A stretch of 64,000 bases of DNA. Source: Setoptus koraiensis. Taxonomy: Eukaryota > Arthropoda. The stretch covers positions 14,198,001 to 14,262,000 of the forward strand of contig CM106586.1 in NCBI GenBank assembly GCA_048013815.1, in the 5' to 3' direction. Made by a program: the position numbers and the translations under genes. Of the stretch, positions 1 to 12,336 are shown piece after piece. Below the pieces are notes generated by a model. The model worked only from the letters and a program-made list of their open reading frames with translations, was not told the DNA's origin and made no database searches. Position 1 is the stretch's first letter. Every line of letters begins with the position of its first letter.

Positions 1-56
1 ATCCATGCGACAGAGCAGATTACAATCGAAATAAAATCCCACAAATTGATTTGTAC

Positions 57-1223
57 TTAGTCGTATAGATCATTTATCAAACTCATCAAGAAAGACGCGA
101 ACAGTAGTCTTTTGTTTTTTTCCGGTGTCATAGGGTTTAGATTGCGTTCATCGACTTGAAATAAACGAGACAAGGTGGATTTTAAAGTCTCGATACTAAA
201 TCTACAGCCTAGAATCTCTTCAAGGCAAGTAAAGGATTCATGGCCATCGATCACGGTGTTTATACGCTCAACATGACCTTGATTGATTTCAACTTCCAAG
301 CAGACGTGGTGTTCTTCATCATAATCCATATAATTGAAGATTTTCCTAAGAGTGAACTTTGGTGTCCTCCCAAAGATCCATTCCCACTGAAGAAGATCCT
401 GTTTCATTTTTTGGTACCCTGGAAACTCTGTATCACATGGCTCGACATGTAGAACAGTCTCTCTCGAATCAACGTTGTCGATTGTTTTGGCGAAACTGGT
501 GGCTAAGTCACGGATAACAATTTCAGGTGTCAGATAGCTTCTTAATTCTTTCAGATTTTGCACTTTACTCCTGACACTAGGACTAGATTTGGTCTCTAAA
601 AAAATTGGCAAGTCTTGGCGTATGGCCTTATACAATAACGCTGTATCGGTGTCGACTAGCAGTGTGAAATGGTGATAGCAATTAAATTTCCCTAATTTGG
701 CAGCTGACCCTGTAATCTTACCACCTGTTCTACTAAGGACTAGATCGTGCCTTTCGGTAGGTTCACATTTTATGTCATACAAATCGTCGATGACTTGTGC
801 AACAAATTTCAAATTTGCTTGCCGTTGACTAAATCGATCTCTATGACCAATAATACTGATGTTGATATTACTCATGTCATGGTAGACACAACCACCGCCG
901 GATTGGCGCCTTGCTAGATCAATGTTGTGTAAATCTAATTGTGACAATCGTCCTTCTAGCCAAGGATTTTGATGTCGTCCAATCACAAGTGCCGGAGTAT
1001 TTCTCCAGATGAGCACAATAGGCTTACATTTTGGTCTGTGTATTATCGGCTGATCACAATTGTCCAATTTAATATCATCTGTGAATCTGATATTGGAGTA
1101 GATCCAGTTTTCGAGGGCCAGATTAGAGAAGATGTCATGATCCCGCGAAATGATTACGTTACATCTAGATGATACAAAAGAGGAGTTACGAACGAACTGG
1201 CGAAATATCATGATAGGGTCCAC
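57..1223 (-). CDS. LIPT1: Lipoyltransferase 1 / lipoate-protein ligase A family, mitochondrial
   Basis: Intact single-exon reading frame of 388 residues. It carries the lipoate/biotin ligase (BPL/LplA) fold signatures: GRHQNPW at about 82-88, RRQSGGGCVYHD at about 105-116 (the lipoyl-AMP binding loop) and GGKITGSAAK at about 167-176 with the conserved lysine. Family knowledge: LIPT1 moves lipoyl groups onto E2 subunits of mitochondrial 2-oxoacid dehydrogenases. The length is close to animal LIPT1 (about 370-390). The N-terminus (MDPIMIFRQFVRNSS) is basic and hydroxylated, compatible with a mitochondrial presequence; the second Met (residue 5) is an equally possible start. The gene is divergent from the UPF3 gene with about 420 bp between them. 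The identification is secure; the exact start is not. Confidence 0.93.
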   Translation of the reverse strand: MDPIMIFRQFVRNSSFVSSRCNVIISRDHDIFSNLALENWIYSNIRFTDDIKLDNCDQPIIHRPKCKPIVLIWRNTPALVIGRHQNPWLEGRLSQLDLHNIDLARRQSGGGCVYHDMSNINISIIGHRDRFSQRQANLKFVAQVIDDLYDIKCEPTERHDLVLSRTGGKITGSAAKLGKFNCYHHFTLLVDTDTALLYKAIRQDLPIFLETKSSPSVRSKVQNLKELRSYLTPEIVIRDLATSFAKTIDNVDSRETVLHVEPCDTEFPGYQKMKQDLLQWEWIFGRTPKFTLRKIFNYMDYDEEHHVCLEVEINQGHVERINTVIDGHESFTCLEEILGCRFSIETLKSTLSRLFQVDERNLNPMTPEKNKRLLFASFLMSLINDLYD

Positions 1224-1645
1224 AGATCCAAACGTACGTTACTCTATTATGTAAGTGGGGTATTCCTTGACATAATCGGCGTTGATTTAATATGAATCAA
1301 TGCATTTCTTTATGGGTTTGATGCGAACAGCATATGGCCCCATTTTAAATCTGGCTTCATGCTGGGTATTTATTTCACGGTGTGTCACGTGTTCTGAAAG
1401 TTGTGTGCGATTCGAACTACGCGCCGTCTGTCTTGGATGAAAATTTTGCTTATTGATTTTGATTTAATTGCTTCAGCAACTATATTATTATTATTATTGT
1501 TAATATTATTTGAAGGTAGGTTGCGCTACTGAAAACATGTGACCGCTTATTTGTTTCAAAACGTTTCTTTTCTTTAATTATAAAATCGGTTCAACTGATA
1601 CATACATTCATTGGAATCTATTCACCGTGAAAACTCAACTTATTA
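1224..1645. promoter_or_regulatory. Shared divergent 5' region of LIPT1 and UPF3
   Basis: About 420 bp separates two divergent start codons, so both promoters must lie here or overlap the 5' ends. I see AT-rich stretches, including a TTA/ATT run near 1485-1515, but no convincing TATA box or initiator for either gene. The assignment rests on gene orientation only. Confidence 0.45.
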
Positions 1646-2298
1646 ATGATCACGTCCAACACTGGCAACGAAGAACAGCGTCCATCGTTAACGCCAAAGA
1701 AAAATGAAAGGGCACCACAAACAAAAGTGAGTAGTTCTCATGGTGACGATCATAAGTATGAATCTATTTTATAGCTTGGAGCAACAGATCTCACCAGTAT
1801 CGCCAACTGCAGTAGACGCATCCCTTACTAAGATCAATCTCAAAAAACCTATCTCTATCCGCCATCCAGCTTGTTATTCGCAGGCTACCACCCTCCATGA
1901 GTGAAGAGGAACTTCTTGAACAGCTATCACCATTATCGGATCACGATTACTTTTGTTATTTTCCAGCAGATACTAGCCTGAGACAGAATGCCTTCTGTCG
2001 TGCTTATATTAATTTCATACATCATGAAGACCTAGTTACTTTCAGGGATAAGTTTGACAACTACGTCTTTCTAGATAAGAATGGCCATGAATACCTGGCT
2101 GTTGTGGAATATTCAATGTGGCACAAGGCACCAAAGAGTGGCCCATTCTATCGCGGAAAAACAAATACGAAAACAAATGGTGAAGCATCGACCTCTATTG
2201 GCTCAACAAATGGTATACAATCGAATACAATTGAACACGACAAAGATTATTTGGAATTCTTGGAAAAGCTAGATAAACAAAAGAAACGAAAAAAATGA
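1646..2298 (+). CDS. UPF3: UPF3-type nonsense-mediated decay factor (short form)
   Basis: The Smg4/UPF3 domain is clear: VIRRLPPSMSEEELLEQL, then HDYFCYFPADTSL, AYINF, TFRDKFDNYVFLDKNGHEY and AVVEY. Family knowledge: this RRM-like domain binds UPF2 in nonsense-mediated mRNA decay. My model is exon 1 at 1646-1726, donor GTGAGT at 1727, an 89 bp intron ending at the AG of 1814-1815, and exon 2 at 1816-2298. This acceptor is chosen because the domain frame has a TAG at 1813-1815, and it keeps phase 0 and gives 187 residues. The N-terminal exon is tentative. The protein stops after DYLEFLEKL and a lysine-rich tail, far shorter than vertebrate UPF3 (about 450-480), so the long charged region and C-terminal exon-junction-complex binding motif are absent. 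The gene is convergent with the YIPF gene 98 bp away. Confidence 0.85.
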
Positions 2299-2396
2299 TG
2301 ATCATGTGTAATTAATACTAATGCGACTTGGTGGAGATAACTGGCTAGATAACAACTAATATTAGTTTTTCGCACACTTTATATTTCCATATATAC

Positions 2397-3380
2397 TCAA
2401 TCAGTTTTTATAACTTTGAAATGTAATGTGAAGGCCAGCAAGGCATGCGAGGCAGCTATCAATAACAGAATCAGATAGGAACTCTTCAATGTACTGCTAG
2501 GATCACTATGTACCACAGGTATGAAAGATGTCACAAGAACGTATCCAGACAATAGGGCTCCTAAGCTGATTACGCTGTACTGGATTGCGGCCACCTGGAT
2601 TAGTGTAACCATGGAGATTGGTATGAATATGGATATTGAATAGCCGTAGGCGCAAATTGTCTCTAAAAGCGAATAGTTGTATGAGCAGCCTCTAAACCAG
2701 AAGAAAAACCATAGAAATATTGGAACTAGAAATACATATGACAATACGCAACTGGCCGCAAGATTAACATTGTAGAAATTGTAATGCCAATCTTCTTTCA
2801 TTCGCTCATTTAATTGATCCAAGCTGATATTGTCGCCAGGCTTGATATGATAGCCTATATTGATATGCTCTATGTATGTAGAGGTATTTCCAAATAAAGC
2901 TATGGTAAAGATTAGGGTAACACAAATCCATAACGGTCCATAGAGATCGGGTTTAGATTGAATGAATCTCTCAATATAAGAGCACTTTCTCACTGTAATT
3001 GCAGACGGTGTTCCAGAATTATGATCTGGAGAATCTCTGGGGCTTGAATTGACTAGTTTTCTCACTGGCAACGATGACCAAATAATGCGTCTGACCACCT
3101 CCTCGGTGGTAACATCAAAATATTGTGCGAGGTAAGCCAGGCCCCAATTGCCATTGTAGTTGGGACGTTGTCGTTGTCTATTTCCTGTCTGTAAATCGTT
3201 ATCGAAACTTTCTAGATCGCGCGATTGATTTCCAGATCCGGGCAAACTGCCCGATTTTCCCAGGCCACCTTGCAGAAGATCATGATGATGATGATTGGGA
3301 GTTAAAGCTGACGAGCTTTGATGAGCGCTATTACTTTGACTAAAATCCTGAAAATCTAGATCAACAACCACCGAAGACAT
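2397..3380 (-). CDS. YIPF1: Yip1-domain Golgi membrane protein, YIPF1/YIPF2 type
   Basis: Polytopic membrane protein with the Yip1-domain signature SKPDLYGPLWI (about residues 142-152 from the chosen start), followed by about five hydrophobic segments and the family segment ETICAYGYSISIFIPISM. The upstream acidic head VVVDLDFQDF resembles the start of YIPF1/2 proteins, so I start at the Met whose codon is 3378-3380 (327 residues). The same frame runs 43 codons further upstream to 3509, but that extension looks non-coding. Known role: YIPF1/2 are Golgi and late-Golgi proteins that interact with Rab GTPases. The cytosolic N-terminal part has a histidine run and Ser/Asn-rich spacer. YIPF1 and YIPF2 cannot be told apart here. 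Confidence 0.9.
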   Translation of the reverse strand: MSSVVVDLDFQDFSQSNSAHQSSSALTPNHHHHDLLQGGLGKSGSLPGSGNQSRDLESFDNDLQTGNRQRQRPNYNGNWGLAYLAQYFDVTTEEVVRRIIWSSLPVRKLVNSSPRDSPDHNSGTPSAITVRKCSYIERFIQSKPDLYGPLWICVTLIFTIALFGNTSTYIEHINIGYHIKPGDNISLDQLNERMKEDWHYNFYNVNLAASCVLSYVFLVPIFLWFFFWFRGCSYNYSLLETICAYGYSISIFIPISMVTLIQVAAIQYSVISLGALLSGYVLVTSFIPVVHSDPSSTLKSSYLILLLIAASHALLAFTLHFKVIKTD

Positions 3381-5853
3381 ATCTTTTAGACTGTGAAACT
3401 CATCTAATTGTGGCCTGCTTTGGAATAAATTTACAATCGGAGGCTTGGCGTTGATTGCATAATACAATAACTGCAGAAATCTAATTGAACAGGTTAGACG
3501 TTTGAACATATGTTCAAGAATTTGTCAACAATTTGCAATTACACGTATATTACGTAAACAAAAGGCGCAAGTGCGAGCCATATTGAACGATTGTCTAACG
3601 GTGCGCCAAATTTGAAAAAGAACAGTGTTCTTTTGGAAAAGATTTTCCAGCGATGTGGGTAGGTGGTGAATTCGCCTCCGGAGCCGTCATTTCGACTGGA
3701 GTCCAACGTAAATTTCTTCAGACCCATTTTCTTTTTGGAACGGGCTTCCCCATTGGATCACAGAACAAAGCTAGCTTACATGCTACCAGCGACCACTCTC
3801 AACAACTTTCCATCAGAAGTGCGTGCTGCGAGACCACTGAAGTCACTTCAGCACCTTTCCTCGCCGATGACCATTAACGGTCACTATTATTCTAGATCTA
3901 GTTTCTATCGTTGGGTGGTGACGATTGAGTGAGTTCCGTTGATGGGAAAACTATCAATTTCCCGCGGAATGATGTAGGATGGCGACACGGTGTTCGAATT
4001 TAGTGACTACTCATACTGTTTGAAGTTTATTTTTTTCTATTAAATTCATCCGAGTGTAAGTTACTTTTTCAATCAATCAAGTGAAACTTCTAAAACGAAT
4101 TTTGTTGTGATCATCGCGAATTTCATCAGAATCATTGATCATGATCATTTTACAGAAAATAACACCAATAAACGAAGGGGCTCGGAGTTCCCTGGATCGT
4201 TTAACTCGGCATCGAAGTTTCCGGCGCTTTCGTACTGAGCGTCGAATAGCTCTGACCCCCCCCCCACCCCGGGATGATAAGGTCTCAGAACATGTATATA
4301 GGATGGATAGGTTCTCTTGACCACGAAAATGTGCGATTCTTCCCCGTTTTATTTTTTGTTTTCGAAATTTTTTCAGAGTCTAAAATGAAAATCTTTGAAT
4401 GAGTGGTCGCATTCGGAAGCATTGAAATGACATTTATTCTAATGCCTTGGACTAACAAGTAAGAATATCGTGTTTTTATCACTTTTTGTTCGACCTCATT
4501 CTTATTCGACGCATCTCGGAGAAATTCAACAAAAAGTGTCATCTATCAGGCGAAACATGCGAAAAACGTGAACTTGCCACTTGTTAGTCTGAAACTTTCC
4601 GAATGAATATTAAAAATCACACATTTCTGTGATCTGAGGGACGAGTGTTATATATTCCATGCACTTGTTTCAAGATATGAGGGTATTACTTCAGGAGGTT
4701 CCGTTGTGGATAGGCAAGACAGGAGGCCGATTAAGATCAGACGCTGGTTCCCTTTGTCACACAATATGGAATATCTTGAAAGTGCTCAATTCATCTGGTC
4801 CAAATCATGATACCTGTAAGCTTGGTCTGCCAAGACGACCAGAAAAGAAAGGAAAAATGGTGATTCCTCATAATCGTTTCCCGAAAACAAACCCGGTCAT
4901 GCCAGTGAGGGCATTTATAAACATTTCTCGTGTCCCAAGATGGAGCTAGTTTAGTTTGCTCGTTTTATTCATTATCGAAACGAAATCGCCAGGAGTTTTT
5001 CAGGGGAAACGTGCTCGGAAAATGCACTTGACTACAATGTAACACATTAATCCATCTTGTATGACCCAAATGAGAGCCAAGAGATATTCTGCGCTATGAC
5101 ACGGAGGTAATGTTACATAATAGACGAATGTCCAGCATTGGGGCTACGATATTGACTGCGCAAACTCTGAGAGGTACTCTTTTGCGCCCAGCCTTCAATT
5201 GGTAGTTTTCGATGGCTTAGTGAGTTAGCTGGATATAGCGACAATAGAGTTTATTGTGGCGTAGTGACGCAGTACTGCCCTTGCGTAGTAACTAAAATTA
5301 TCAAATAAAGCAACATTGCCAAACATTAGACGATATTCCCGCTGAAATGAAACCAAACGCCGCGAGATTTTTCTACAAACGGTAGTGACACCAACAACAA
5401 CAACAACAGTTTCATTCGTATGAAGAACGAGCAACGATGAGGACGGAAGCAAAAAGTTTAACAAACTATCCACGCGAGTTGCTCAATTAGTTTCTACTTA
5501 AAAGTAACAGTCTCTAAAGTCATAAATCTAGTGGCAATAAACTGGGCCATGGTGTCTGTGCATCTTCGTCACATTTAATTGCCAATCTCTAATTACATAA
5601 TTGCTAAAAGCACGAATTTGAGTTATTGCGAAAACAAAATTGTGCTTTTTTGTACTCTATGCACTAAATGGTCTGAATCGTCTAATTCGCAAACACACTT
5701 AGTATTTAATGAATAAACAGCTAATCAAGTAGTACATGTCAACATTGAGAAAACCAGTTAACGATAATCGCAGCAAAATAGAAAAACTTGACAAAAGTCT
5801 TCTCTCAACGAAAAGTTGACGAAATTCCTCCTCACATTGCGTGAGATGCTGCC
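3381..5853. other. Intergenic, no recognised gene
   Basis: About 2.5 kb between the YIPF gene and the candidate exon at 5854. Short open frames exist on both strands (for example at 3539-3727 minus and 4659-4949 plus), but none shows a recognisable domain or clear splice-linked partner. A poly-C run lies at about 4256-4270. The block probably contains upstream regulatory DNA of the YIPF gene and of a gene starting near 5854. Confidence 0.5.
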
Positions 5854-5922
5854 ATGGCCGAAACTAAGGCCACATCTGCACCAACAACAGAAATGGACGC
5901 TTTGCTTCTCGGTCGAATAGAC
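5854..5922 (+). CDS. Candidate first coding exon (23 codons), possibly alternative N-terminus of the DPP4-like gene
   Basis: An ATG in a good context (GCCATGG) opens 23 codons ending exactly at a consensus donor, GACGTAAGT (intron begins 5923, phase 0). The peptide begins MAETKATSAPTTEMDALLLG. No matching second exon was recognised nearby. In the DPP4-like gene an AG at 20777-20778 is followed by a phase-0 frame entering ELTVTGDNSRRNYRG, just before the transmembrane segment. Joining the two keeps the frame and gives a cytosolic N-terminus. Alternative first exons encoding different cytosolic tails are known for DPP6/DPP10-type genes. The link is inference; transcript data are needed. Confidence 0.4.
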
Positions 5923-6272
5923 GTAAGTAATTAAAAGTTGAGCTTACATAATTTATATCTTCAAAATTGAGCCTCGAACAGTGAGCAACAGTGAGAGTGG
6001 GGCAGCTCTCGTGCGAAAGCTGCAATATTTAATCCCGTAGGACCAACTGTAAAAAGATGCTCGGATGCAAACTAAATTAAATTATAGAATCTTTGCGAGG
6101 AAACATTTGTTCTTTCGGCTCGAAAGTTTCGAGCCAGCCTCGCTAAGTCTGATGGCTCGAAACATCTGCAAAGTTGCGATAGGAGCGATGCAGTTCATTG
6201 ACAGTTTTCTGGGCTCCATTCACCGAGCTTCACTCATTCTACTCTGTCGTTAAGATGACAGCGGCTTGTCAA

Positions 6273-6293
6273 CCCATTCGAAGTTCGAATGGG
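6273..6293. repeat. 21 bp palindrome
   Basis: CCCATTCGAA at 6273-6282 is the exact reverse complement of TTCGAATGGG at 6284-6293, with a single central base. It could be a dyad binding site; nothing else supports a function. Confidence 0.6.
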
Positions 6294-9200
6294 CCCACAG
6301 AGAACATTTGATGGAATCGCGCCTCATTTTTCACCAGCACCATGCTTCATCACTAGAGACAACAAACGAACAAAATCATTGATTAAAACGTCCCAAATTG
6401 TCGGATCGTTCGAGATCTAAACGATACGGTTTTCGCCAGCCAAAATTAATGTATCGACGCTCTTCGTCGACGTGATCCAGATGGGAACGAGATAACGAAA
6501 GAATTGGTGATTTTGAGAATTCGTCTATTCCCATTTTTCGGTTTTTTTCCCACACAAACAATCGAAATTGTGTCTGCGTGTGTTCGACGCAAGCAAGAGA
6601 CACTTGCCAGGGCACCAGAGAAATGTTGCGTCGTTTTCGATTTTGTTTCGCTTAATCATCACTCGTCTATCTCGTGTCTGGCAGTGTGTTGCAACGAGCA
6701 CGATGCTGATTTCGGTCCAGCAGCTGGCACCGGGTGTTTGCATCAATGATAAAGTATCATTGCGACCTGTCACCGTTTGATCCGGGTGTGTGCAGGCGTG
6801 AATTGATACGCGAACAGAGCGGGCCCCAGCGACTGGCGCGAAAATTCGCATTAGTTTCCATGGGATTAAACTCAAATTAGGATCATTTTTTGCCCAATGC
6901 GAGGCCCCTTTGCATTGCGTTTTGTTTGTTGCGAAACGGGATATAATAAGCGCGCGTTCATTTGCGCTCTATCACACCGAGCATCTCATACATGTATGGC
7001 TAATCTAATATCCCGGCGCCAAGTTTACTGTGGCGAGCACGTTCACAGTGGTGCCGGCCCCCAGCCACCGGCCCGAGGGTCACGCGAGGTGTGATCAACG
7101 TTGATGGCGGGCTCTGTCGAGCTCTTTCGCGTCTATCATTACAAATTGAAATGCTTGTTCATAGCGCAAAGTGGTATTCAAAAGCACAATAGTGGTCAGT
7201 GTCAATCAGAATAATTCGCTGCAAAGGTCGCGGAAGTTCCCCTGCCGAACGGGTATTCAATCAGCCGGTAGAGCTGCCAATGCTGGCCATTGTGAGCGCT
7301 TTTTCAGACTGAGTTGCCACGAACTGGCCAAAAGTTAACAATGCGGCAAAATAAAATTCTGTCTGGTTTGTTCGGAAATGTTATTTGGGGCCTCGCAATT
7401 CCGAGCCGTGGATGTTGCGTTTTGGGGCGCATTTAGTAAAATCTAGTAAAATTTAGTGTCTGACATGTCGACAATGCCGAAAGGTAAACAAGTTGTTATG
7501 GGGGCCGGTGTTGACGTTGTTGATACGAGCGCGCATTTGTCTGGCGACAGGTTTGTCTGGCGCGGTCGGCTGTCATTATCCAGACTATTGAGATAGAAGA
7601 TCGCCCTCTGATAGCACAAACACTTGACACGACGTGAGCGTGCTCTAGCTCGTGTTTGTGTGTGTTTTTATTATTAGCGTTAGCACCTGAAAATAGAGAA
7701 ATCACGTCATTGTGACGCGCCAAAGCAGCTACAAGAGAGGACAAGTTTGATGGGGGGCCCTTCGTGTCGGTGCGCGTTGCTTGGCCGCGTGTGTTTATTG
7801 TTGTTTGGGGTGTGTTGAGGCCTGTAAAAGTTGCTTTCGAGTCAACCTTTTTATCTTGTCGAGTGCTGACGGGCGCATTTACCAGGCACGAGAAAATTTG
7901 GCAGCGGCCTAAATTGAGGCTGCGATTTGAATTTGCAGCGGTCGTGTGTGGTTCGTTGCCAGTTTGAGGTTTGCAAATATTATTGCTGCCGGGCCAAAGT
8001 GATCCAACAGCAACGGCTACAAAAGTTGAACTGGCTGCCGGGGCCCCGCCGCACTGCCATGCATCCAATGGGTTTATTTAGCATAACAATATATATATTC
8101 TTTCTGAATGTATTAGTGTTTGATGAGAAGGCCGGCCGGCCAGCCAGCCAGCCAGCCAGCACTGGCTCAAATAGATAAACTTGGGGCCAGTGTTTGCCCA
8201 GCTTGAACTATATCAATAATATCAATAGTAATAGTGGCGCACATCCACATGAATCAGCCAACAAGCCAGACCAACAAGAACAAATAATGGCGATTTGCAG
8301 GGCGACGATGATCAGCAAGAAACACAGCAGCAGCAGCAGCAGAGAATAATAAACAAATAGGAGGGGGCAAGCCCATCTAATGCCGTTGCCGTGGCCGCTG
8401 TTTGTTTGCCGGGGCAATTTAGTCTGATGACCAAATGGCCCCAGCCGAGGATGATCGCATGATATGATCCGCGCGATCCGCTACCAGTTACAGCAAGCGC
8501 CACGGCGCTGCAGCAACATTTACGCTAGATAGTCTAATCAATCAATCAGGTCACCAGCACCAATCGATTCTTCTTTTTCGGCCCGTTGTGTTGTTTTTCT
8601 CGCGTGGACACCGATTGCGCGTTGCGCGCTCGCCGGGGCCCCAACTAACGGGATGTCTCGTCCATCTTAAGTAACAATTTGTTTCGGTGCTAGTGCAGCA
8701 GCGGCAGCGGCACTAGCAACAACAACGACAAAAACAACAACGACAACAACAACAACAACAACAACAGCACCGACAACAGCACCGAACCCAAATTGATTGG
8801 CCCGATCGGCGCGGTTTCAATATGCAAGCTAGCGATATTTCGCGCTCATTGCATGCTGTTACGTCACACGCGGGGGCCCGGCGCCAGGCTTGCCGGCCCC
8901 CGCAAATGGGTCGTGCACTTGGTGCTCGATGAAGCGATTTATTTCAACTTGACGCAAGTTTAAATTGAGCATCATTTTCATGATTGATTTAATTTTATCT
9001 CAATTCATCGATCGAGTTCAACGCGCTAACGTTATATGGGGACGCTCAAACAAAATTGCACACTGTGCCCCGCGACCATTAGCCACTATGATGGTGGCCC
9101 CACGAAAAACAATCGGCGACACCGCCACACCGGCATATCATTGTTGTGCGAATGAAAACAACACACATTCAAATGTGTCTGTCTGTCTGTTTGATATATG

Positions 9201-10380
9201 CGCGATTTCATTGATTTAATCGGATCCGATGGATAAACGATGCGTTATCTGGTAACGATCTCAGCGTTGGGCGGATATTCAACGATAATAGAATTGTCGC
9301 AAAGTGTCGCGACCGAGCTCATATCAACAACGACTCCAATAATGATGCGCCCTTGAATTGCATTGGCACTGCAATATCTGCGCCCCATATCCGCCATGTA
9401 AGTGCATCAATGTAAGTGCTGCTGCTGGCGCTGCTGTTTGCAAGATTAATTTGCGCCAATACATATACTCTCACACGACACACACTGGGATATATTAGAA
9501 TTCTCTGGCAAGACCGGCAAACCGGCAACGGACACTGAACGAGGCGCAAAGCGTGGAGCATTGTGTGTAGAGGTTACACGGAGATAAATTAAACCAAGTG
9601 AAGTGTCGGAATGTAATGCTTTTCGTCGCAACCACTGCAAGTTTGAAAGAACGTGCCCCGTCAGATTGATGGTGTTTCTTTTGCAAGATTCCTTGGCAGG
9701 CTTCTTTTGTAATGACGTTGGCCCACGCACCAAACACCTGACTGGGCGCCTACAAGGCGAGAGGCGCGCAACGCTTGGCCAATCCAATCCCCATTTGCAT
9801 AATATTGTCTTTCAATGGCGTGCAAAAAGAACGCCCCCGGGGCATGATTGGTGAGCGTCATAATTAGGTGTCATATATTCACGTTATTGGCACCCATTAC
9901 TGGACTAAGCCGTGGTAATGAGCACAATAGCAGCTCGCAATAGAACCTCGTGAAACCGACTCGCCCGCCATCATAAATATGTTGACGGCCAGAGCGTTTG
10001 TGGCGCTGGGGCCCCGTTTGTGGCTCGGCATAAGCGGGCATAATACCAGAGTATTACCAGAGTCTGGTAGCAGGTGAAGCAGGCGCACAACAACACAGCA
10101 GAGCCTTGCTCTAAAAAAAGAAGTCACTACAAAAGAAAATTGGCTCGTCTCGAGGCATTGTGGCAAGCAACGAGCGCATCAAATAGAGCCTGAAATAATC
10201 TAATCTTCGAGTTGATCCATTTACATTTCTGCTCCAACAGTTGCTGATGCGATGAAAAAAGGTTGAAAGGGGACAGTGGTTTCGTTTTTGCGCCCCTTTG
10301 TATATTTATGTTTGCTGTCAGACTTTCGCAGCAACTCAGCAATAGTCACAGTGCGAGAGCGGCTCCTCGAAAACAAGACA

Positions 10381-10433
10381 GCTCAGTTTTGTCTTCCATT
10401 ATATCATGAAATTATAATGGGACAAAACTGAGC
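10381..10433. repeat. Strong 53 nt hairpin (21 bp stem, 9 nt loop)
   Basis: The 5' arm GCTCAGTTTTGTC (10381-10393) pairs perfectly with GACAAAACTGAGC (10421-10433). The inner CCATTATA (10396-10403) pairs with TATAATGG (10413-10420). There is one 2-nt bulge (10394-10395) and the loop is TCATGAAAT. The shape is within reach of a short microRNA-like precursor, but flanking bases do not extend the stem. It could equally be a palindromic relic or a DNA cruciform. I recognise no known miRNA seed. Confidence 0.7.
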
Positions 10434-11184
10434 CAAGGCGCCAGGAATGCGCCGCCAGCGAGCCAAATGTTGGCTTAACCCGACTAGTCGGCATTGCAAA
10501 ATTGAGGCAAATCCTCTGAGTTCTATCGGGGGGCCCTATCAGAGGCCGGCCGAGGAGGGGCCAGCGCTAAGCCGGGCCCTTCACCTTGGCGCGACTCTTC
10601 ATCGCATCACTATTATTGGAATTTTGCTTTTGCTCATCAGATTAAGGCCGGCCCATCAACTTGTCGTCGGGGCCAAAATGGCCGACGAGACATCCGCACA
10701 AAGATCCCGAGTCTTGCCTGTTTAAACGCAACTGGCACACTGTGCGCTCGGGCTTACACGCCCAACTCAGGCGCCCTAAGTCCGGCCGAACGCGGGCTCG
10801 CCATTGGATAATCTTTCTTAATGTGCCCACCTCTCACCTATTTCGTCGTGCGCGATGCCGATGAATCGCAACTCGCTGGCAAGTATTTTAATAATGGGTA
10901 TTGTTAGCGCGTCCCATTATTTACTTTGGCCGATCCGCAATGGCGCGCTCGCCTCAAGTTTCTGCTGCGCCTCGTTTGGCCGATCTAACCGGCTTTAAGT
11001 TTCTCGCAGTTTGTGCGGCTACTTAGTTGCGCTTGTTCCCAATTTAGTGGGGCCGGTTTGGTCATTTTGGTCCGGCGTGCACTTTCCATCTATTTGCGCC
11101 GCTCTCTGTGTGCCTGTGGCTGATCCGCTTTGCTGGCCTCAGCTGGCGTGTATCATAGCGTGAATATACTGCTACTGGCCATAA

Positions 11185-11220
11185 TGGCCACACTGGCCAC
11201 ACTGGCCACACTGGCCACAC
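11185..11220. repeat. 9 bp tandem repeat, four perfect copies
   Basis: Four back-to-back copies of TGGCCACAC (11185-11193, 11194-11202, 11203-11211, 11212-11220). A related 9 bp array is at 57473-57517. Confidence 0.85.
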
Positions 11221-12336
11221 TACCGGCTACTTATCGCCAATCGCCGATCGCCATCGCTGTGGGGCCGGCGCTTGTGTCGTCACTCGCGGATTCGTGCCAT
11301 TCAATCGGAACTCGCTCACATGTCCTTTGTTGGTCGGTATCTTCGGTGTGCCGGCCGCAGCAAGTTGCAGCGCCAATATCATGAGGCGCCCCATTACTGG
11401 GCCCACCGGGCGCTTATATAACCGCTATCGAGCGCTTATGTGACCGCTATTGTGCGCTACCAAGTGGCAACAATTTCAATTGATAAGTGGCCAATGTTTG
11501 TTTCTGTGTCGCCGCTCACCATGCTGCCCGGCCCCTGATGTGTGTGATGTGTGATGTGGAATGTGTCATCTCATGTGGGGCCCCCATCATCATCCCACGC
11601 ACAACGTGGCTGGCGGTCTTTGTTGACCAGTTCACTGTTTGTCGCTTGCCGGGTGTTGATGGGTGTCCAGTTCAAACACAACAACGGACAGCTTGCTGAT
11701 GGCTGAGTCGCCCAACAGAGGGCCAGAGATTCTGGCAAGACGCAAATCATTATCTCGCCAGTGTCATCAGCCATTATCCGAGGCGCCGAGGCGGAGTGCT
11801 GCGTGCGGCGTTGGCTAAAAAAGTCGACACGCGATATTATATTATCGCATGTATCTATCCTCTTGCAGTTTCGTCAGTCTGGTCGGTGGAGACGGCCGGT
11901 CAACGGCAAAATTCGGCCACAATGCCGGCCGGCTCTTCAACCAACCAACTTCACAGCTCTGCCACACGGCGGGCCAAACACATTAGAGTGGTTTTGCAGT
12001 GGTTATTTAGTGCGCCTACCGGATTCGGGCTAATCTTTTCGCCGAGACGATTCGGCCGGCCGATGGGCGCCGACAAAGAATTAGTCGACGGTCAGTAATA
12101 CGAGCTAATCCAAACTGCCCATGGGGCCTCATAGTTTGTCATTTGAGAGTGCCCATACGCCAGCCGAACCAGATAACCAGTTGACCACCGGCGGACAGTG
12201 TGCGAGAGGGGCACCTTAACGCGCACATCCGGTGCGCGGCTATAGCCGGCTCTCAAAAGTGGTGAGCCCAATCTGTAACTTGCTGCGTTGCTTGTGGCGC
12301 CGGATTGGGCGGACTGTGCGCGCGGTGCGGACGTCA

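Noticed and set aside
4659-4949. 96-codon frame on the + strand
   Set aside because: No recognisable family, no splice partner, ordinary composition for chance.
7496-8068. 190-codon minus-strand frame
   Set aside because: Low-complexity, no domain, in GC-rich DNA where TAA/TAG stops are rarer; a frame on the other strand overlaps it equally well.
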